NCBI RefSeq assembly: GCF_001420595.1
Contig: NZ_LJIX01000006.1
Location: 1,863,361 to 1,927,360, forward strand
DNA length: 64,000 bases
Origin: Cytobacillus solani
GTDB lineage: Bacteria > Bacillota > Bacilli > Bacillales > Cytobacillaceae
Direction of reading: 5' to 3'
Shown here: one piece after another, positions 54,689 to 64,000 of the stretch
Numbering within the stretch: position 1 is the first letter of the stretch
Layout of the letters: every line of letters begins with the position of its first letter
Position numbers and translations under genes: made by a program
Notes under the pieces: model-generated
Databases searched by the model: none
What the model saw: the letters and a program-made list of their open reading frames with translations, nothing else
Told to the model about the DNA's origin: nothing

Positions 54689-56740
54689 ATGGATATGAAT
54701 CAATATTTAGAAGTTTTTATAGAAGAAAGTAAAGAACATTTGCAAGCATGTAATGAACAGCTTCTTGAATTGGAGAAGAATCCGGAGGATATTACAATTG
54801 TAAATGAAATTTTCCGTTCTGCCCATACATTAAAAGGAATGTCTGCAACGATGGGATATGAGGATTTAGCGAAGCTTACCCATCAAATGGAGAATGTCCT
54901 GGATGCTATACGTAATCATAAGCTTAAATTCAATCCAGAAATATTGGATGTTGTTTTTCTGGCTGTGGATGATCTTGAAGCAATGGTGCAATCGATAGCT
55001 GAAGGCGGAGATGGAAAAAGAGATGTTTCAGACGTTGTCGGTAAATTATTGCTAATTGAAAAAGGGGAGAGCCCTGTCCAATCTGAAGCAAAATCAGAAG
55101 TTGCTGCCGCAGCTGCAGAACCTTTACACGCGGCAAAAAGCCATTATGATGAGTTTGAATTTACTGTTCTTCAGCAATCAAAAGAACAAGGCTTCGATAC
55201 GTTTGAAATTACTGTTGCTTTAAGAGAAGATTGTCTTCTAAAAGCAGCAAGAGTATTTATGATCTTTGAAATCTTAGAGAAGATCGGTGAGGTCATTAAA
55301 TCCAATCCATCAGTAGATCAGCTTGAGGAAGAGCAATTTGATCACGAATTTACAGTAACAATCGTTTCGAAGGAAATGAAAGATGATATTCAAAAGAAAT
55401 TAATGAAAGTTTCTGAGGTTGAAAAGGTAGACGTAAATCCAATTTCTTTAGATGAACTCCGACAATATGAAGAAGAAGTGGAAATTATTCAAACAACAGT
55501 AAGTGAAGCGCCAGCAAATGAAATGGTGAAAAATGCTGATACTCCAAATAAGCAAGAGGATAAGAAGGCTACTTCATCTGCAAAGCAAGCAAGCAGTAAA
55601 ACGATTCGTGTAAATATTGAAAGATTGGATATTTTAATGAATTTGTTCGAAGAATTAGTCATTGATAGAGGACGATTAGAACAAATTTCAAGAGATTTAA
55701 ACAATCAAGAATTACATGAGACGGTTGAACGTATGTCAAGAGTAACGGGTGATTTGCAAAATATTATCCTTAATATGCGCATGGTTCCAGTTGAAACGGT
55801 CTTTAATCGCTTCCCACGTATGGTTCGTCAATTGGCACGTGATTTAAATAAGAAAATCAATCTTGAAATTATCGGTGCGGAAACTGAGCTAGACCGTACA
55901 GTTATTGATGAAATTGGTGATCCACTTGTACATTTAATTAGAAATGCTCTTGATCATGGTGTCGAAACACCAGAGACGAGAAAAGCAAATGGAAAGAATG
56001 AAGAAGGAACGGTCGTACTTAAGGCCTATCATAGCGGAAATCATGTATTTATTGAAATCGAAGATGATGGTGCAGGTATTAGCAGAGATAAAGTTCTAGC
56101 CAAGGCGTTAAGTAAAGGGATTGTTACTGAGCAAGCCGCTGCATCAATGACAGATAATCAAGTATACGAGTTAATTTTAGCATCAGGCTTTTCTACTGCA
56201 GAAAAAATATCGGATGTTTCCGGTCGTGGCGTTGGATTGGACGTTGTAAAAAGTACGATTGAATCTTTAGGCGGAACGATTTCAATTGAATCGAAACTTG
56301 GTCATGGATCAGTGTTCTCAATTCAACTGCCTTTAACTTTATCGATTATTTCGGTAATGCTTACTGAGATTCAACAGGAGAAATTTGCAATCCCTCTATC
56401 GTCTATTATCGAAACGGCGATTGTAAAAAAAGAAGATATACTCAATGCTCATAATCAGAGAGTAATAGATTTCAGAGGAAAAGTGGTTCCATTATTATTC
56501 CTAAAAGATGTGTTTGAAGTTCCTGTCTTTGAAGAAGAGGATGATTTCTATTCTGTTGTCATAGTAAGAAAAGGCGATAAAATGGCAGGACTTGTTGTTG
56601 ACTCCTTTATTGGGCAGCAAGAAGTCGTCTTAAAATCGTTAGGGAATTATTTAATGAATGTATTTGCGATTTCTGGTGCTACAATTTTAGGTAATGGACA
56701 AGTAGCCTTAATTGTTGACTGTAATGCATTAATTAAATAG
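54689..56740 (+). CDS. cheA: Chemotaxis histidine kinase CheA
   Basis: 683 aa; ATG 54689 (MDMNQYLEVFIEESKEHL) after AAGGGGTG, with GTG 54680 the less likely in-frame alternative. P1 has phospho-His46 (IFRSAHTLKGMSATMGYEDL). P2 (about 155-265) binds CheY/CheB. P3 is RVNIERLDILMNLFEELVID-like. P4 is the GHKL kinase (LIRNALDHGVETPE, DDGAGISRDK, GRGVGLDVVKSTIESLGG). P5 is CheW-like (QEKFAIPLSSIIETAIV). It is the core signalling kinase. Confidence 0.97.
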   Translation: MDMNQYLEVFIEESKEHLQACNEQLLELEKNPEDITIVNEIFRSAHTLKGMSATMGYEDLAKLTHQMENVLDAIRNHKLKFNPEILDVVFLAVDDLEAMVQSIAEGGDGKRDVSDVVGKLLLIEKGESPVQSEAKSEVAAAAAEPLHAAKSHYDEFEFTVLQQSKEQGFDTFEITVALREDCLLKAARVFMIFEILEKIGEVIKSNPSVDQLEEEQFDHEFTVTIVSKEMKDDIQKKLMKVSEVEKVDVNPISLDELRQYEEEVEIIQTTVSEAPANEMVKNADTPNKQEDKKATSSAKQASSKTIRVNIERLDILMNLFEELVIDRGRLEQISRDLNNQELHETVERMSRVTGDLQNIILNMRMVPVETVFNRFPRMVRQLARDLNKKINLEIIGAETELDRTVIDEIGDPLVHLIRNALDHGVETPETRKANGKNEEGTVVLKAYHSGNHVFIEIEDDGAGISRDKVLAKALSKGIVTEQAAASMTDNQVYELILASGFSTAEKISDVSGRGVGLDVVKSTIESLGGTISIESKLGHGSVFSIQLPLTLSIISVMLTEIQQEKFAIPLSSIIETAIVKKEDILNAHNQRVIDFRGKVVPLLFLKDVFEVPVFEEEDDFYSVVIVRKGDKMAGLVVDSFIGQQEVVLKSLGNYLMNVFAISGATILGNGQVALIVDCNALIK

Positions 56741-56774
56741 TTGAAGCTTCTAAAACAATGATGCCGTTAGCTGC

Positions 56775-56780
56775 TATAAT
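56775..56780 (+). promoter_or_regulatory. Possible extended -10 promoter before cheW
   Basis: TGCTATAAT in the 88-base cheA-cheW gap has both the TGn extension and a perfect TATAAT. No good -35 is seen, and the box also lies inside a weak GCCGTT...AACGGC hairpin. Confidence 0.35.
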
Positions 56781-56828
56781 GGTAAACGGCTTCTCGAAAT
56801 TTTACAGTCTAGTAAAGAGGTGTCAAAG

Positions 56829-57296
56829 ATGACTGATACGTTAGCTGCAGATGTTAAATTAATCGTCTTTCAATTAAAGGATAAAGAATATGCGATTCCA
56901 GTTAATCAAGTTCAAGGAATTGAAAAGGTTGAACATATTACTAGGGTTCCACGAACAGAAAAATTTATTAAAGGTGTAATTAATCTTCGAGGTGTGATTA
57001 CACCGATCATTGATCTTCGAAGCAGATTTGGTCTTGAAGAAGAGAATTTCACTGATAGTACTCGTGTTATTATTGTATCTGTTAATGATCTAGAAGTTGG
57101 TTTTGTTGTAGATTTAGCTAATGATGTGATTGATATTCCTGTTTCTTCAATTGAGCCGCCGCCAGATGTGGTTGGGGTTAAAGAAGTTGAATATATTAAT
57201 GGTGTTGCGAAGATCGGCAAAAGATTACTGATACTTATTGATTTAGAAATGATATTGGGCACGGAGCAATTTAGCTCTACTAGAAATGAAGGATAA
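56829..57296 (+). CDS. cheW: Chemotaxis coupling protein CheW
   Basis: 155 aa from ATG 56829, 6 nt after AGAGGTG. Single SH3-like CheW domain: VFQLKDKEYAIPVNQVQGIE, FIKGVINLRGVITPIIDLRS, GFVVDLANDVIDIPVSSIEP, GVAKIGKRLLILIDLEMIL. It links receptors to CheA. Confidence 0.96.
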   Translation: MTDTLAADVKLIVFQLKDKEYAIPVNQVQGIEKVEHITRVPRTEKFIKGVINLRGVITPIIDLRSRFGLEEENFTDSTRVIIVSVNDLEVGFVVDLANDVIDIPVSSIEPPPDVVGVKEVEYINGVAKIGKRLLILIDLEMILGTEQFSSTRNEG

Positions 57297-57300
57297 ACAA

Positions 57301-57942
57301 ATGAGTTTTATTGAAAAGATTTCATCCATTCATCTCGATATATTAAAGGAAATTGGCAATATTGGTGCAGGTCATGCAGCGACTGCTTTATCAAAATTAT
57401 TAAACAAGAAAATTGATATGAAAGTTCCTAATGTACAAATTGTTTCATTTGACGAGATGATGAATATGGCAGGAGGAGCTGAAAATGTTGTCGCTGGTGT
57501 TTTTCTGAGAATCGAGGGTGAAGCTCCAGGGAGCATGTTTTTTGTTTTGCCGGTCGAACAGGCGACAAGCTTTATTAGGGAAATGATCGGGGATGAAAGT
57601 TTTTCCCTCGAGTCTCCTCCATATAGTGAAATTGGGTTATCAGCTTTACAGGAGTTAGGGAATATTCTTTCAGGATCCTATTTATCATCTTTATCAGATT
57701 TTACAAATTTATCTTTGTATCCTTCTGTTCCGGCATTAAGTATTGATATGGTTGGAGCGATCATTAGCTACGGCTTAATAGAATTATCACATGTAAGTGA
57801 CTATGCGATTGTCATAGATACAGCCTTAAATGAAGATGAGGATGAAAACACAGAATATGTGAAGGGACATTTTTTCCTTTTGCCGGATCCAGATTCTTTT
57901 CAAATTATTTTTAAATCTCTAGGAGTTCCGCATAATGATTGA
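57301..57942 (+). CDS. cheC: CheY-P phosphatase CheC
   Basis: 213 aa from ATG 57301 ([20 protein letters not shown]); ATG 57286, inside cheW, is an alternative. Two phosphatase helices carry the E..N signatures [20 protein letters not shown] and [20 protein letters not shown]. It works with CheD to dephosphorylate CheY in adaptation. It overlaps cheD by 8 nt. Confidence 0.96.
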   Translation: MSFIEKISSIHLDILKEIGNIGAGHAATALSKLLNKKIDMKVPNVQIVSFDEMMNMAGGAENVVAGVFLRIEGEAPGSMFFVLPVEQATSFIREMIGDESFSLESPPYSEIGLSALQELGNILSGSYLSSLSDFTNLSLYPSVPALSIDMVGAIISYGLIELSHVSDYAIVIDTALNEDEDENTEYVKGHFFLLPDPDSFQIIFKSLGVPHND

Positions 57943-58432
57943 AAGTAAAACCATTATTAAAGTCGGAATTGCTGATATGAATATAGTTAAAACGCCAGAT
58001 ATCATTCGCACATCAGGTTTAGGATCCTGTGTAGGTGTTGTTATATATGATCAAACAAGAGAAGTTGCTGGACTTGCTCATGTGATGCTACCAGACTCTT
58101 CTCTTGCTAAGTCAGGTGTCTTGAACATCGCAAAGTATGCTGATACAGCTATAAAAGATCTTGTTTCAAAGTTAATTCGTCATGGAGCACGAGCCAATTT
58201 TTTAAAGGCGAAAATTGCTGGTGGAGCACAAATGTTTCAATTTTCGAGTGGCAATGATATGATGCGTATCGGCCCTAGAAACGTAGAAGCTGTTAAATTA
58301 GAACTAGCTGCTTTAAATATTGCAATTGTTGCAGCAGATGTTGGCGGAAATAGCGGAAGGACCATTGAATTTAATCCACAAAACTGCATCTTACATATCC
58401 GGACAGTGAATAAAGGCATTCAGGAACTATAA
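57935..58432 (+). CDS. cheD: Chemoreceptor glutamine deamidase CheD
   Basis: 165 aa. Catalytic Cys in [20 protein letters not shown], His in [10 protein letters not shown], and [37 protein letters not shown]. It deamidates receptor glutamines and activates CheC. The stop is followed by a terminator. Confidence 0.96.
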   Translation: MIESKTIIKVGIADMNIVKTPDIIRTSGLGSCVGVVIYDQTREVAGLAHVMLPDSSLAKSGVLNIAKYADTAIKDLVSKLIRHGARANFLKAKIAGGAQMFQFSSGNDMMRIGPRNVEAVKLELAALNIAIVAADVGGNSGRTIEFNPQNCILHIRTVNKGIQEL

Positions 58433-58448
58433 GGACAAGAAACGATTT

Positions 58449-58488
58449 CAGCCTCTTTCTGAATGAAAGGGCTGTTTTCCTTTTTTTG
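58449..58488 (+). terminator. Terminator between cheD and sigD
   Basis: CAGCCTCTTTC pairs with GAAAGGGCTG (one bulged T) around TGAAT, followed by TTTTCCTTTTTTTG. It splits the fla/che operon just before sigD. Confidence 0.75.
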
Positions 58489-58516
58489 ACCTTTATTAAG
58501 GGAATCAGTGTCTATT

Positions 58517-58546
58517 TTGTTCATATTTTTTTTGATATACTATTAT
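58517..58546 (+). promoter_or_regulatory. Possible sigma-A promoter of sigD
   Basis: TTGTTC (58517-58522), 18-nt spacer, TATTAT (58541-58546), about 40 bases before the sigD start. TATACT at 58536-58541 is an alternative -10. It would provide sigD transcription beyond the terminator. Confidence 0.4.
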
Positions 58547-58586
58547 GTAGTAACGAAAAATGTAAACGTTTGAGGAGGATGACCAT

Positions 58587-59348
58587 ATGGCACATCAAAT
58601 GACGGAAGAACAAACGTATTGGCAAAGTTGGGTCACTTCTCGTGATGCTCAAGCGGGAAATTTCCTCGTTCAAAAATATTTACCTCTTGTAAGCTATCAT
58701 GTCCAGCGAATTTCCGTGAATCTGCCGAGAAATGTTTCAAGAGATGATTTGCGAAGTCTAGGCTTGATGGGTTTATATGATGCTTTGGAAAAATTTGAAC
58801 CCAATCGTGATTTGAAGTTTGATACGTATGCTTCTTTTAGAATTCGCGGCGCCATCCTCGATGGTTTACGAAAAGAAGATTGGCTTCCTCGAAATACAAG
58901 GGAAAAGGCAAAAAAGATTGAGGCAGCAATTGAAAAGCTTGAACAGCGGCTTGCACGAAAGGTAACCATCCAAGAAATATCCTTAGAGGTAAATATGACA
59001 GAAGAAGAGGTCCATTCAGTCATGAATGAACATTTTTTTGCAAATGTCCTTTCGATTGATGAAAAACCAAGTGATCAAGATGACAAAGACGGACAGTCTT
59101 TTATTATTAAAGATGAAAGTACAGAAATGCCTGAAGAGAAATTAATTAAAGATGAAATGATTGCTGAAATGGTGAATTTAATTTCGCAATTAAATGAGAA
59201 GGAACAATTAGTGGTCAGCTTATTTTATAAAGAAGAATTGACCCTAACTGAGATAGGACAAGTCATGAATCTTTCAACATCTAGAATTTCTCAAATTCAT
59301 TCCAAAGCGATTTTTAAATTACGTCATGCATTGGAAAAGGTCTTTTAA
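58587..59348 (+). CDS. sigD: RNA polymerase sigma-D factor
   Basis: 253 aa with GAGGAGGATG before ATG. Region 2: QKYLPLVSYHVQRISVNLPR, DLRSLGLMGLYDALEKFEPN, LKFDTYASFRIRGAILDGLR. Region 3: KAKKIEAAIEKLEQRLARKV. Region 4: LNEKEQLVVSLFYKEELTLT, EIGQVMNLSTSRISQIHSKA. It is the FliA/WhiG type and directs transcription of flagellin, motor, autolysin and chemoreceptor genes; it is held by FlgM until the hook is complete. Confidence 0.97.
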   Translation: MAHQMTEEQTYWQSWVTSRDAQAGNFLVQKYLPLVSYHVQRISVNLPRNVSRDDLRSLGLMGLYDALEKFEPNRDLKFDTYASFRIRGAILDGLRKEDWLPRNTREKAKKIEAAIEKLEQRLARKVTIQEISLEVNMTEEEVHSVMNEHFFANVLSIDEKPSDQDDKDGQSFIIKDESTEMPEEKLIKDEMIAEMVNLISQLNEKEQLVVSLFYKEELTLTEIGQVMNLSTSRISQIHSKAIFKLRHALEKVF

Positions 59349-59374
59349 ATTCTTAGGGAAAGTGGCGATGACGA

Positions 59375-60760
59375 ATGGCAAAGCTATTCCGTGTTTTGAT
59401 TGAAAAGAATCGGTTATCCGCGAAAATTGAATTAATTGAAAAGTCAGAAGAGGATCTATCATTAACCTATGAAGAGCTTATTCGTTTCCTAAATGAAGAG
59501 AAAATTATTTTTGGTATTAAAGAGGATGTAGTCAAAGAGATTAGCACCCAACCATTATCTATTTCTTATCCAATTATTATTGCTGAGGGATTTCCGCCAA
59601 AAGAAGGCGTAGATGCTTACCTGCTGGATGAAGTCCAAAGTGAAAAGCGTGAGAAAAGAGAAAAATTTAATTTTCGTAATGTAATTCAAATACCTTCTGT
59701 GAAGGCTGGGCAAACACTAGCGACTATTATACCGCCAACACCTGGGACAACTGGTACGGATGTAACAGGACGGATGATACCTGCCAAGAATGGAAAACCA
59801 CTGAAAATCCGACCTGGAAAAAATGTTATATTGAATGGTTCAACATTCTATTCAACATCTGATGGACAATTAAGCCTCACAGATAAAATGATTTCGGTAA
59901 ATCCTGTTTATGAAGTGAATGGGGATCTAGACCTAAAAACAGGAAATATTGATTTTATTGGGAATGTTGTTATTAGAGGAAATGTTCCTAGCGGATACGA
60001 GGTGAAGGCTGGAGGAGATATTAAAATTTTTGGATTAGTAGAGGCGGCCGCTATTTATGCGGAAGGAAATATCGTTATTTCTGGTGGTGTTTCTGGTAGT
60101 CATAAAGGTTCTCTAATTGCCAATGGCAATATTCAAGCAGCCTATTTGAATCAAGCCGATGTTCAGGCTGAACAAGATGTTTTTGTGGAAAATTCCATTC
60201 TACATAGCAAAATTCAAGCAGGTGGTTCATTATACTGTAGAAAAGCACTGATCATTGGTGGTGTTTTATCTGTAGGCAGGGATCTTCATATAAAGGAAGT
60301 TGGAAATAGGTTATTTACCAAAACTGATATTCGTGCTGGTGCTGATTTACAGTTAGTAGAAAAGGAAAACGAGCTTCACAAAGAAAAGAAAGAATTAAAT
60401 GAAAACCTTAAAAAATTGATTAATATTGAACAAAAACTGCTGCAAATAGGAAAAATAAAAGGTGCTCTTTCAGAAGAGCATAAGGCAATCATTCTTAAGC
60501 AAAGAGTTACTAAAGATCACATTAACCAAAGGCTAAAAGAAATTGATGAGGAAATTGAAAGGCTAGCAATTGAAATGAACGAGAAACACGATTCATCGAT
60601 ATACATATACGAGAATGTTTTTCCAAATACAACTTTGCACTTCGGAAAGTATGCTATGCAAATTCAGAAAAAACATACAAATTGCCGTTATTATTTCTCA
60701 AATGGTGAAATTGTTTCCGAATCATGCATATCAAATAAGTTGCTTTTACAAAGTACATAA
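59375..60760 (+). CDS. FapA/DUF342-domain protein
   Basis: 461 aa; GGAAAGTGGCG precedes ATG at moderate spacing. The DUF342/FapA beta-helix lies at about residues 110-330: PTPGTTGTDVTGRMIPAKNG, GDLDLKTGNIDFIGNVVIRG, NVPSGYEVKAGGDIKIFGLV, SLIANGNIQAAYLNQADVQA. A C-terminal coiled coil follows (EKENELHKEKKELNENLKKL, QRLKEIDEEIERLAIEMNEK). The family includes proteins linked to flagellar or cell-surface polymer assembly; its function in Bacillus is unproven. It lies between sigD and swrB, which is not the B. subtilis 168 arrangement. Confidence 0.85.
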   Translation: MAKLFRVLIEKNRLSAKIELIEKSEEDLSLTYEELIRFLNEEKIIFGIKEDVVKEISTQPLSISYPIIIAEGFPPKEGVDAYLLDEVQSEKREKREKFNFRNVIQIPSVKAGQTLATIIPPTPGTTGTDVTGRMIPAKNGKPLKIRPGKNVILNGSTFYSTSDGQLSLTDKMISVNPVYEVNGDLDLKTGNIDFIGNVVIRGNVPSGYEVKAGGDIKIFGLVEAAAIYAEGNIVISGGVSGSHKGSLIANGNIQAAYLNQADVQAEQDVFVENSILHSKIQAGGSLYCRKALIIGGVLSVGRDLHIKEVGNRLFTKTDIRAGADLQLVEKENELHKEKKELNENLKKLINIEQKLLQIGKIKGALSEEHKAIILKQRVTKDHINQRLKEIDEEIERLAIEMNEKHDSSIYIYENVFPNTTLHFGKYAMQIQKKHTNCRYYFSNGEIVSESCISNKLLLQST

Positions 60761-60775
60761 CAAGGGTGAAAGTGT

Positions 60776-61093
60776 ATGAGCTTAAAATCTGTTGAGATGC
60801 AAATAGCTTTGCCTAGAACAATTGAAGCAGGTAAAATACAAGAGCAGCTGCAGCAGCGTGGACAAAACATGAATGATATTGGCGTACAACAAACGCAAAA
60901 GGAAGAAGAGAAAAAAAGAAGTACAGTTATCAAGCAAGAGCAAAAAGGCAATGTTAAACTTTCACAAAAGCAACAAGAGAACCAGCAAGGTACAAATGGA
61001 CAACAAGAAAATGAAGAGCAGAAGGAAGAGAAAGAAAAAAAACAGAAAGAATATCACCCATATAAAGGGACATTAATCGATTTTAGTGGATAG
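60776..61093 (+). CDS. Small charged conserved protein of the fla/che operon
   Basis: 105 aa, with AAGGGTGAAAG before ATG. Conserved ends (SLKSVEMQIALPRTIEAGKI, QEQLQQRG and HPYKGTLIDFSG) flank a low-complexity Glu/Lys/Gln middle (QTQKEEEKKRSTVIKQEQKG ... EEQKEEKEKKQKE). It is predicted disordered or coiled, cytoplasmic. I recall similar small proteins beside FapA-type genes in other Bacillus but no function. Confidence 0.75.
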   Translation: MSLKSVEMQIALPRTIEAGKIQEQLQQRGQNMNDIGVQQTQKEEEKKRSTVIKQEQKGNVKLSQKQQENQQGTNGQQENEEQKEEKEKKQKEYHPYKGTLIDFSG

Positions 61094-61102
61094 AGGGATT
61101 GT

Positions 61103-61756
61103 ATGACCACTTTTTTGTTATTATTTAGTTTGTTTTTAAATGTTTTAGCTATCTTCGCAATTATCATCTTATTTCTTCGCCAAAATCGTCTGTTACAGGT
61201 GGAAAGAAAGCAAGAGAAAATGATTTCTGATATGGAAGAGGTAATATCTACCTACTTGCTGCAAATGAAAGAAGAAAACGAAGCATTTATTGAAAGAGTA
61301 AAGAATATGGAGCTTGGATCTGCTCCAATAAATGAAATCGATTCGAAAAAAAATAATTCTTATAACGAGGCAAAAGATAGAGGCAACAGGGCAATTCAAG
61401 AGGAAGATTCTAATAAAATACATCTCCAAAGCCGAATCGGAAAAGTTACTGCATTTAAAGCAGCAAGTGTTTATAAACAAAATGCACATGCAGCTGCCAT
61501 GGATATAGATAGTAAGGCTCAAAAAAAAAATGAAGATCATTCTGTGAAATTGCCCTCACTTGAGAAAAATGATGATGAAATCCTAAAAAATATGAAAGTA
61601 ACTTTTAATTCAACAAACCATTTACAAGAGGATTCGTTATTACAGCAAGTACTCGACTTGAAAGAACAAGGATTTACGGAAGATAAAATAGCACAAAAAC
61701 TGAATAAAGGTAAAACAGAGATTGAACTGTTGTTAAAATTCCAAAGCAATCAATAG
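61103..61756 (+). CDS. swrB: Swarming motility protein SwrB
   Basis: 217 aa. An N-terminal membrane helix (FLLLFSLFLNVLAIFAIIIL) is followed by a short coiled coil (QNRLLQVERKQEKMISDMEE) and a variable linker. The end is a helix-turn-helix-like tail (LDLKEQGFTEDKIAQKLNKG, KTEIELLLKFQ). It is the last gene before rpsB, as in B. subtilis ylxL/swrB. SwrB promotes FliF/FliG assembly and export activation. Only the ends are well conserved. Confidence 0.82.
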   Translation: MTTFLLLFSLFLNVLAIFAIIILFLRQNRLLQVERKQEKMISDMEEVISTYLLQMKEENEAFIERVKNMELGSAPINEIDSKKNNSYNEAKDRGNRAIQEEDSNKIHLQSRIGKVTAFKAASVYKQNAHAAAMDIDSKAQKKNEDHSVKLPSLEKNDDEILKNMKVTFNSTNHLQEDSLLQQVLDLKEQGFTEDKIAQKLNKGKTEIELLLKFQSNQ

Positions 61757-61763
61757 AAAAAAC

Positions 61764-62608
<845 letters not shown>

Positions 62609-62618
62609 GTTGGACATT

Positions 62619-62659
62619 GAAAAAGGTGATAAGAGGGAGCCCCTTTATCACCTTTTTTT
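62619..62659 (+). terminator. Terminator of rpsB
   Basis: AAAAAGGTGATAA(GA)GGG pairs with CCCCTTTATCACCTTTTT, followed by further T. Strong and possibly leaky, as tsf is usually cotranscribed. Confidence 0.85.
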
Positions 62660-62683
62660 AAAGAATAAGCAAAAGACAGTTTT

Positions 62684-62713
62684 TTGGTCATGTATATTTG
62701 GTAATGATATAAC
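62684..62713 (+). promoter_or_regulatory. Possible tsf promoter
   Basis: TTGGTC, 18-nt spacer, TATAAC (62708-62713), between the rpsB terminator and tsf. Confidence 0.4.
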
Positions 62714-62743
62714 TACATATTCAATTATAAGGAGGATTTCATA

Positions 62744-63625
62744 ATGGCAATTACTGCACAAATGGTTAAGGAACTACGCGAAAAAACAGGCGCAGGTATG
62801 ATGGATTGTAAAAAAGCGCTTCAAGAAACTGATGGTGATTTGGAAAAAGCAATCGATTTTCTTCGTGAAAAAGGAATCGCTAAGGCTGCTAAAAAAGGTG
62901 ACCGTATTGCTGCGGAAGGGCTAACTTCTGTTAAAGTTGAAGGGAATTCTGCGGTTATTCTTGAAGTAAACTCTGAAACAGATTTCGTTTCAAAAAATGA
63001 AGGATTCCAAACTTTAGTTAAGGAATTAGCAGATCACTTACTTGCAAATAAACCAGCATCTGTTGAAGAAGCTGCTGCTCAAACAATGGCAAATGGGGCT
63101 ACTGTTGAAGCTCACATTAATGCTGCTATTGCGAAAATTGGTGAAAAACTAAGCTTGCGTCGTTTTGAAGTGAAAACAAAGGCAGATAATGATGCTTTTG
63201 GTGCATACTTACACATGGGTGGACGTATTGGCGTATTAACAGTACTTGAAGGAACAACTGATGAGGATGCTGCGAAAGACGTGTCTATGCATATCGCTGC
63301 ACTTAATCCTAAATATGTTTCTCGTGACGAAGTTTCTCAAGAAGAAGTTGAGCGTGAGCGTGAAGTTTTAACTCAACAAGCTCTTAACGAAGGAAAACCT
63401 GAAAATATCGTTGCGAAAATGGTTGAAGGCCGTCTAAGCAAATATTTTGAGGATGTTTGTGTAAACGATCAAGCTTTCGTTAAGAACCCTGATCAAAAGG
63501 TTGGGAAATTCGTTGAATCAAAAGGCGGGAAAATCCGTGAGTTTGTACGCTTTGAAGTAGGAGAAGGTATTGAAAAGCGTGAAGATAACTTTGCTGAAGA
63601 AGTTATGAGCCAAGTTAAAAAGTAA
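62744..63625 (+). CDS. tsf: Elongation factor Ts
   Basis: 293 aa with AAGGAGGA before ATG. The UBA-like start is [20 protein letters not shown]; core motifs are [20 protein letters not shown] and [32 protein letters not shown]. The C-terminus is [20 protein letters not shown]. It exchanges GDP for GTP on EF-Tu. A terminator follows. Confidence 0.98.
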   Translation: MAITAQMVKELREKTGAGMMDCKKALQETDGDLEKAIDFLREKGIAKAAKKGDRIAAEGLTSVKVEGNSAVILEVNSETDFVSKNEGFQTLVKELADHLLANKPASVEEAAAQTMANGATVEAHINAAIAKIGEKLSLRRFEVKTKADNDAFGAYLHMGGRIGVLTVLEGTTDEDAAKDVSMHIAALNPKYVSRDEVSQEEVEREREVLTQQALNEGKPENIVAKMVEGRLSKYFEDVCVNDQAFVKNPDQKVGKFVESKGGKIREFVRFEVGEGIEKREDNFAEEVMSQVKK

Positions 63626-63675
63626 TTTCTGCTCATACATTTATAAGAATAAATTACAACTAGAAATTGTTATTT

Positions 63676-63704
63676 CAGGGAACACTTTGTGTTCCCTGTT
63701 TTTC
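63676..63704 (+). terminator. Terminator of tsf
   Basis: Perfect 10-bp stem CAGGGAACAC / GTGTTCCCTG with a TTT loop, followed by TTTTTC. Confidence 0.9.
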
Positions 63705-63783
63705 AAGACTAAATAAGTTCAATAAATGTTTAGCTACAGTGCTGCATGTGCTTAGCTTTTCTATATTACATATGGAGGTTCTT

Positions 63784-64000
63784 ATGAGCAGCCCAAAATA
63801 TAAACGTGTTGTTTTAAAGTTAAGCGGAGAAGCTTTAGCAGGGGAGCAAGGTTTTGGAATTAATCCTGCTGTTATAAAGTCGGTAGCATTACAGGTCAAA
63901 GATTTAGCCCAATTAGGTGTAGAAGTAGCTGTCGTTGTTGGCGGTGGAAATATCTGGCGCGGAAAGATTGGGGAAGAAATGGGTATGGACAGAGCAAATG
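63784..64000 (+). CDS. pyrH: UMP kinase, 5' part only
   Basis: About 72 codons before the right edge; GGAGGTTCTT precedes [37 protein letters not shown] and [20 protein letters not shown] are the phosphate-binding and glycine-rich blocks of bacterial UMP kinase (amino-acid-kinase fold). It converts UMP to UDP. frr is expected next. Confidence 0.96.
   Translation, partial: MSSPKYKRVVLKLSGEALAGEQGFGINPAVIKSVALQVKDLAQLGVEVAVVVGGGNIWRGKIGEEMGMDRAN

Overview
The window is a stretch of chromosome from a low-GC, endospore-forming, flagellated Bacillaceae (Bacillus sensu lato). The evidence is the gene order on the right: rnhB-ylqG-ylqH-sucC-sucD-dprA-topA-trmFO-xerC-hslV-hslU-codY, then a complete fla/che operon, then rpsB-tsf-pyrH. 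This is the Bacillus arrangement. Strong AGGAGG-type ribosome binding sites, GTG/TTG starts and hairpin-plus-T-run terminators fit the same group. The exact genus cannot be fixed by eye.

Left part (1-17.4 kb): an AT-rich, gene-poor accessory region. It starts inside the 3' end of an arsenate reductase gene and ends inside an rnhB gene that has lost its first quarter, including the catalytic Asp-Glu segment. In between are small secreted or membrane proteins (DUF3888, DUF6366, TraX-like, several unknown), an extra SpoIIP-type cell-wall hydrolase with a small membrane partner, a YhjD-like gene, an IS110 transposase remnant, and an unusual number of decayed genes (HEPN-like, NTF2-like, YolD-like, and two inverted copies of one unknown secreted family). 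The most notable item is a compact two-gene operon at 2573-5956. It encodes a sacsin/Hsp90-type GHKL ATPase and an AlbA_2-like/TIR fusion, with the remnant of an Apea-HEPN-like gene just upstream. It looks like an antiphage system that I cannot match to a named one.

Middle part (17.4-31.3 kb): housekeeping genes. ylqG/ylqH resemble FliK and the cytoplasmic end of FlhB. They are followed by succinyl-CoA synthetase, DprA, topoisomerase I, TrmFO, XerC, the HslVU (CodWX) protease and the global repressor CodY.

Right part (31.7-61.8 kb): about 32 co-directional flagellar and chemotaxis genes from flgB to swrB. They encode the rod, MS ring, switch, export gate, hook, chemosensory kinase pathway and sigma-D. 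A CodY-box-like sequence lies in the leader of flgB, and an intrinsic terminator followed by a likely promoter separates cheD from sigD. A FapA/DUF342 protein and a charged small protein sit between sigD and swrB. The window closes with rpsB, tsf and the start of pyrH, each unit with its own terminator.
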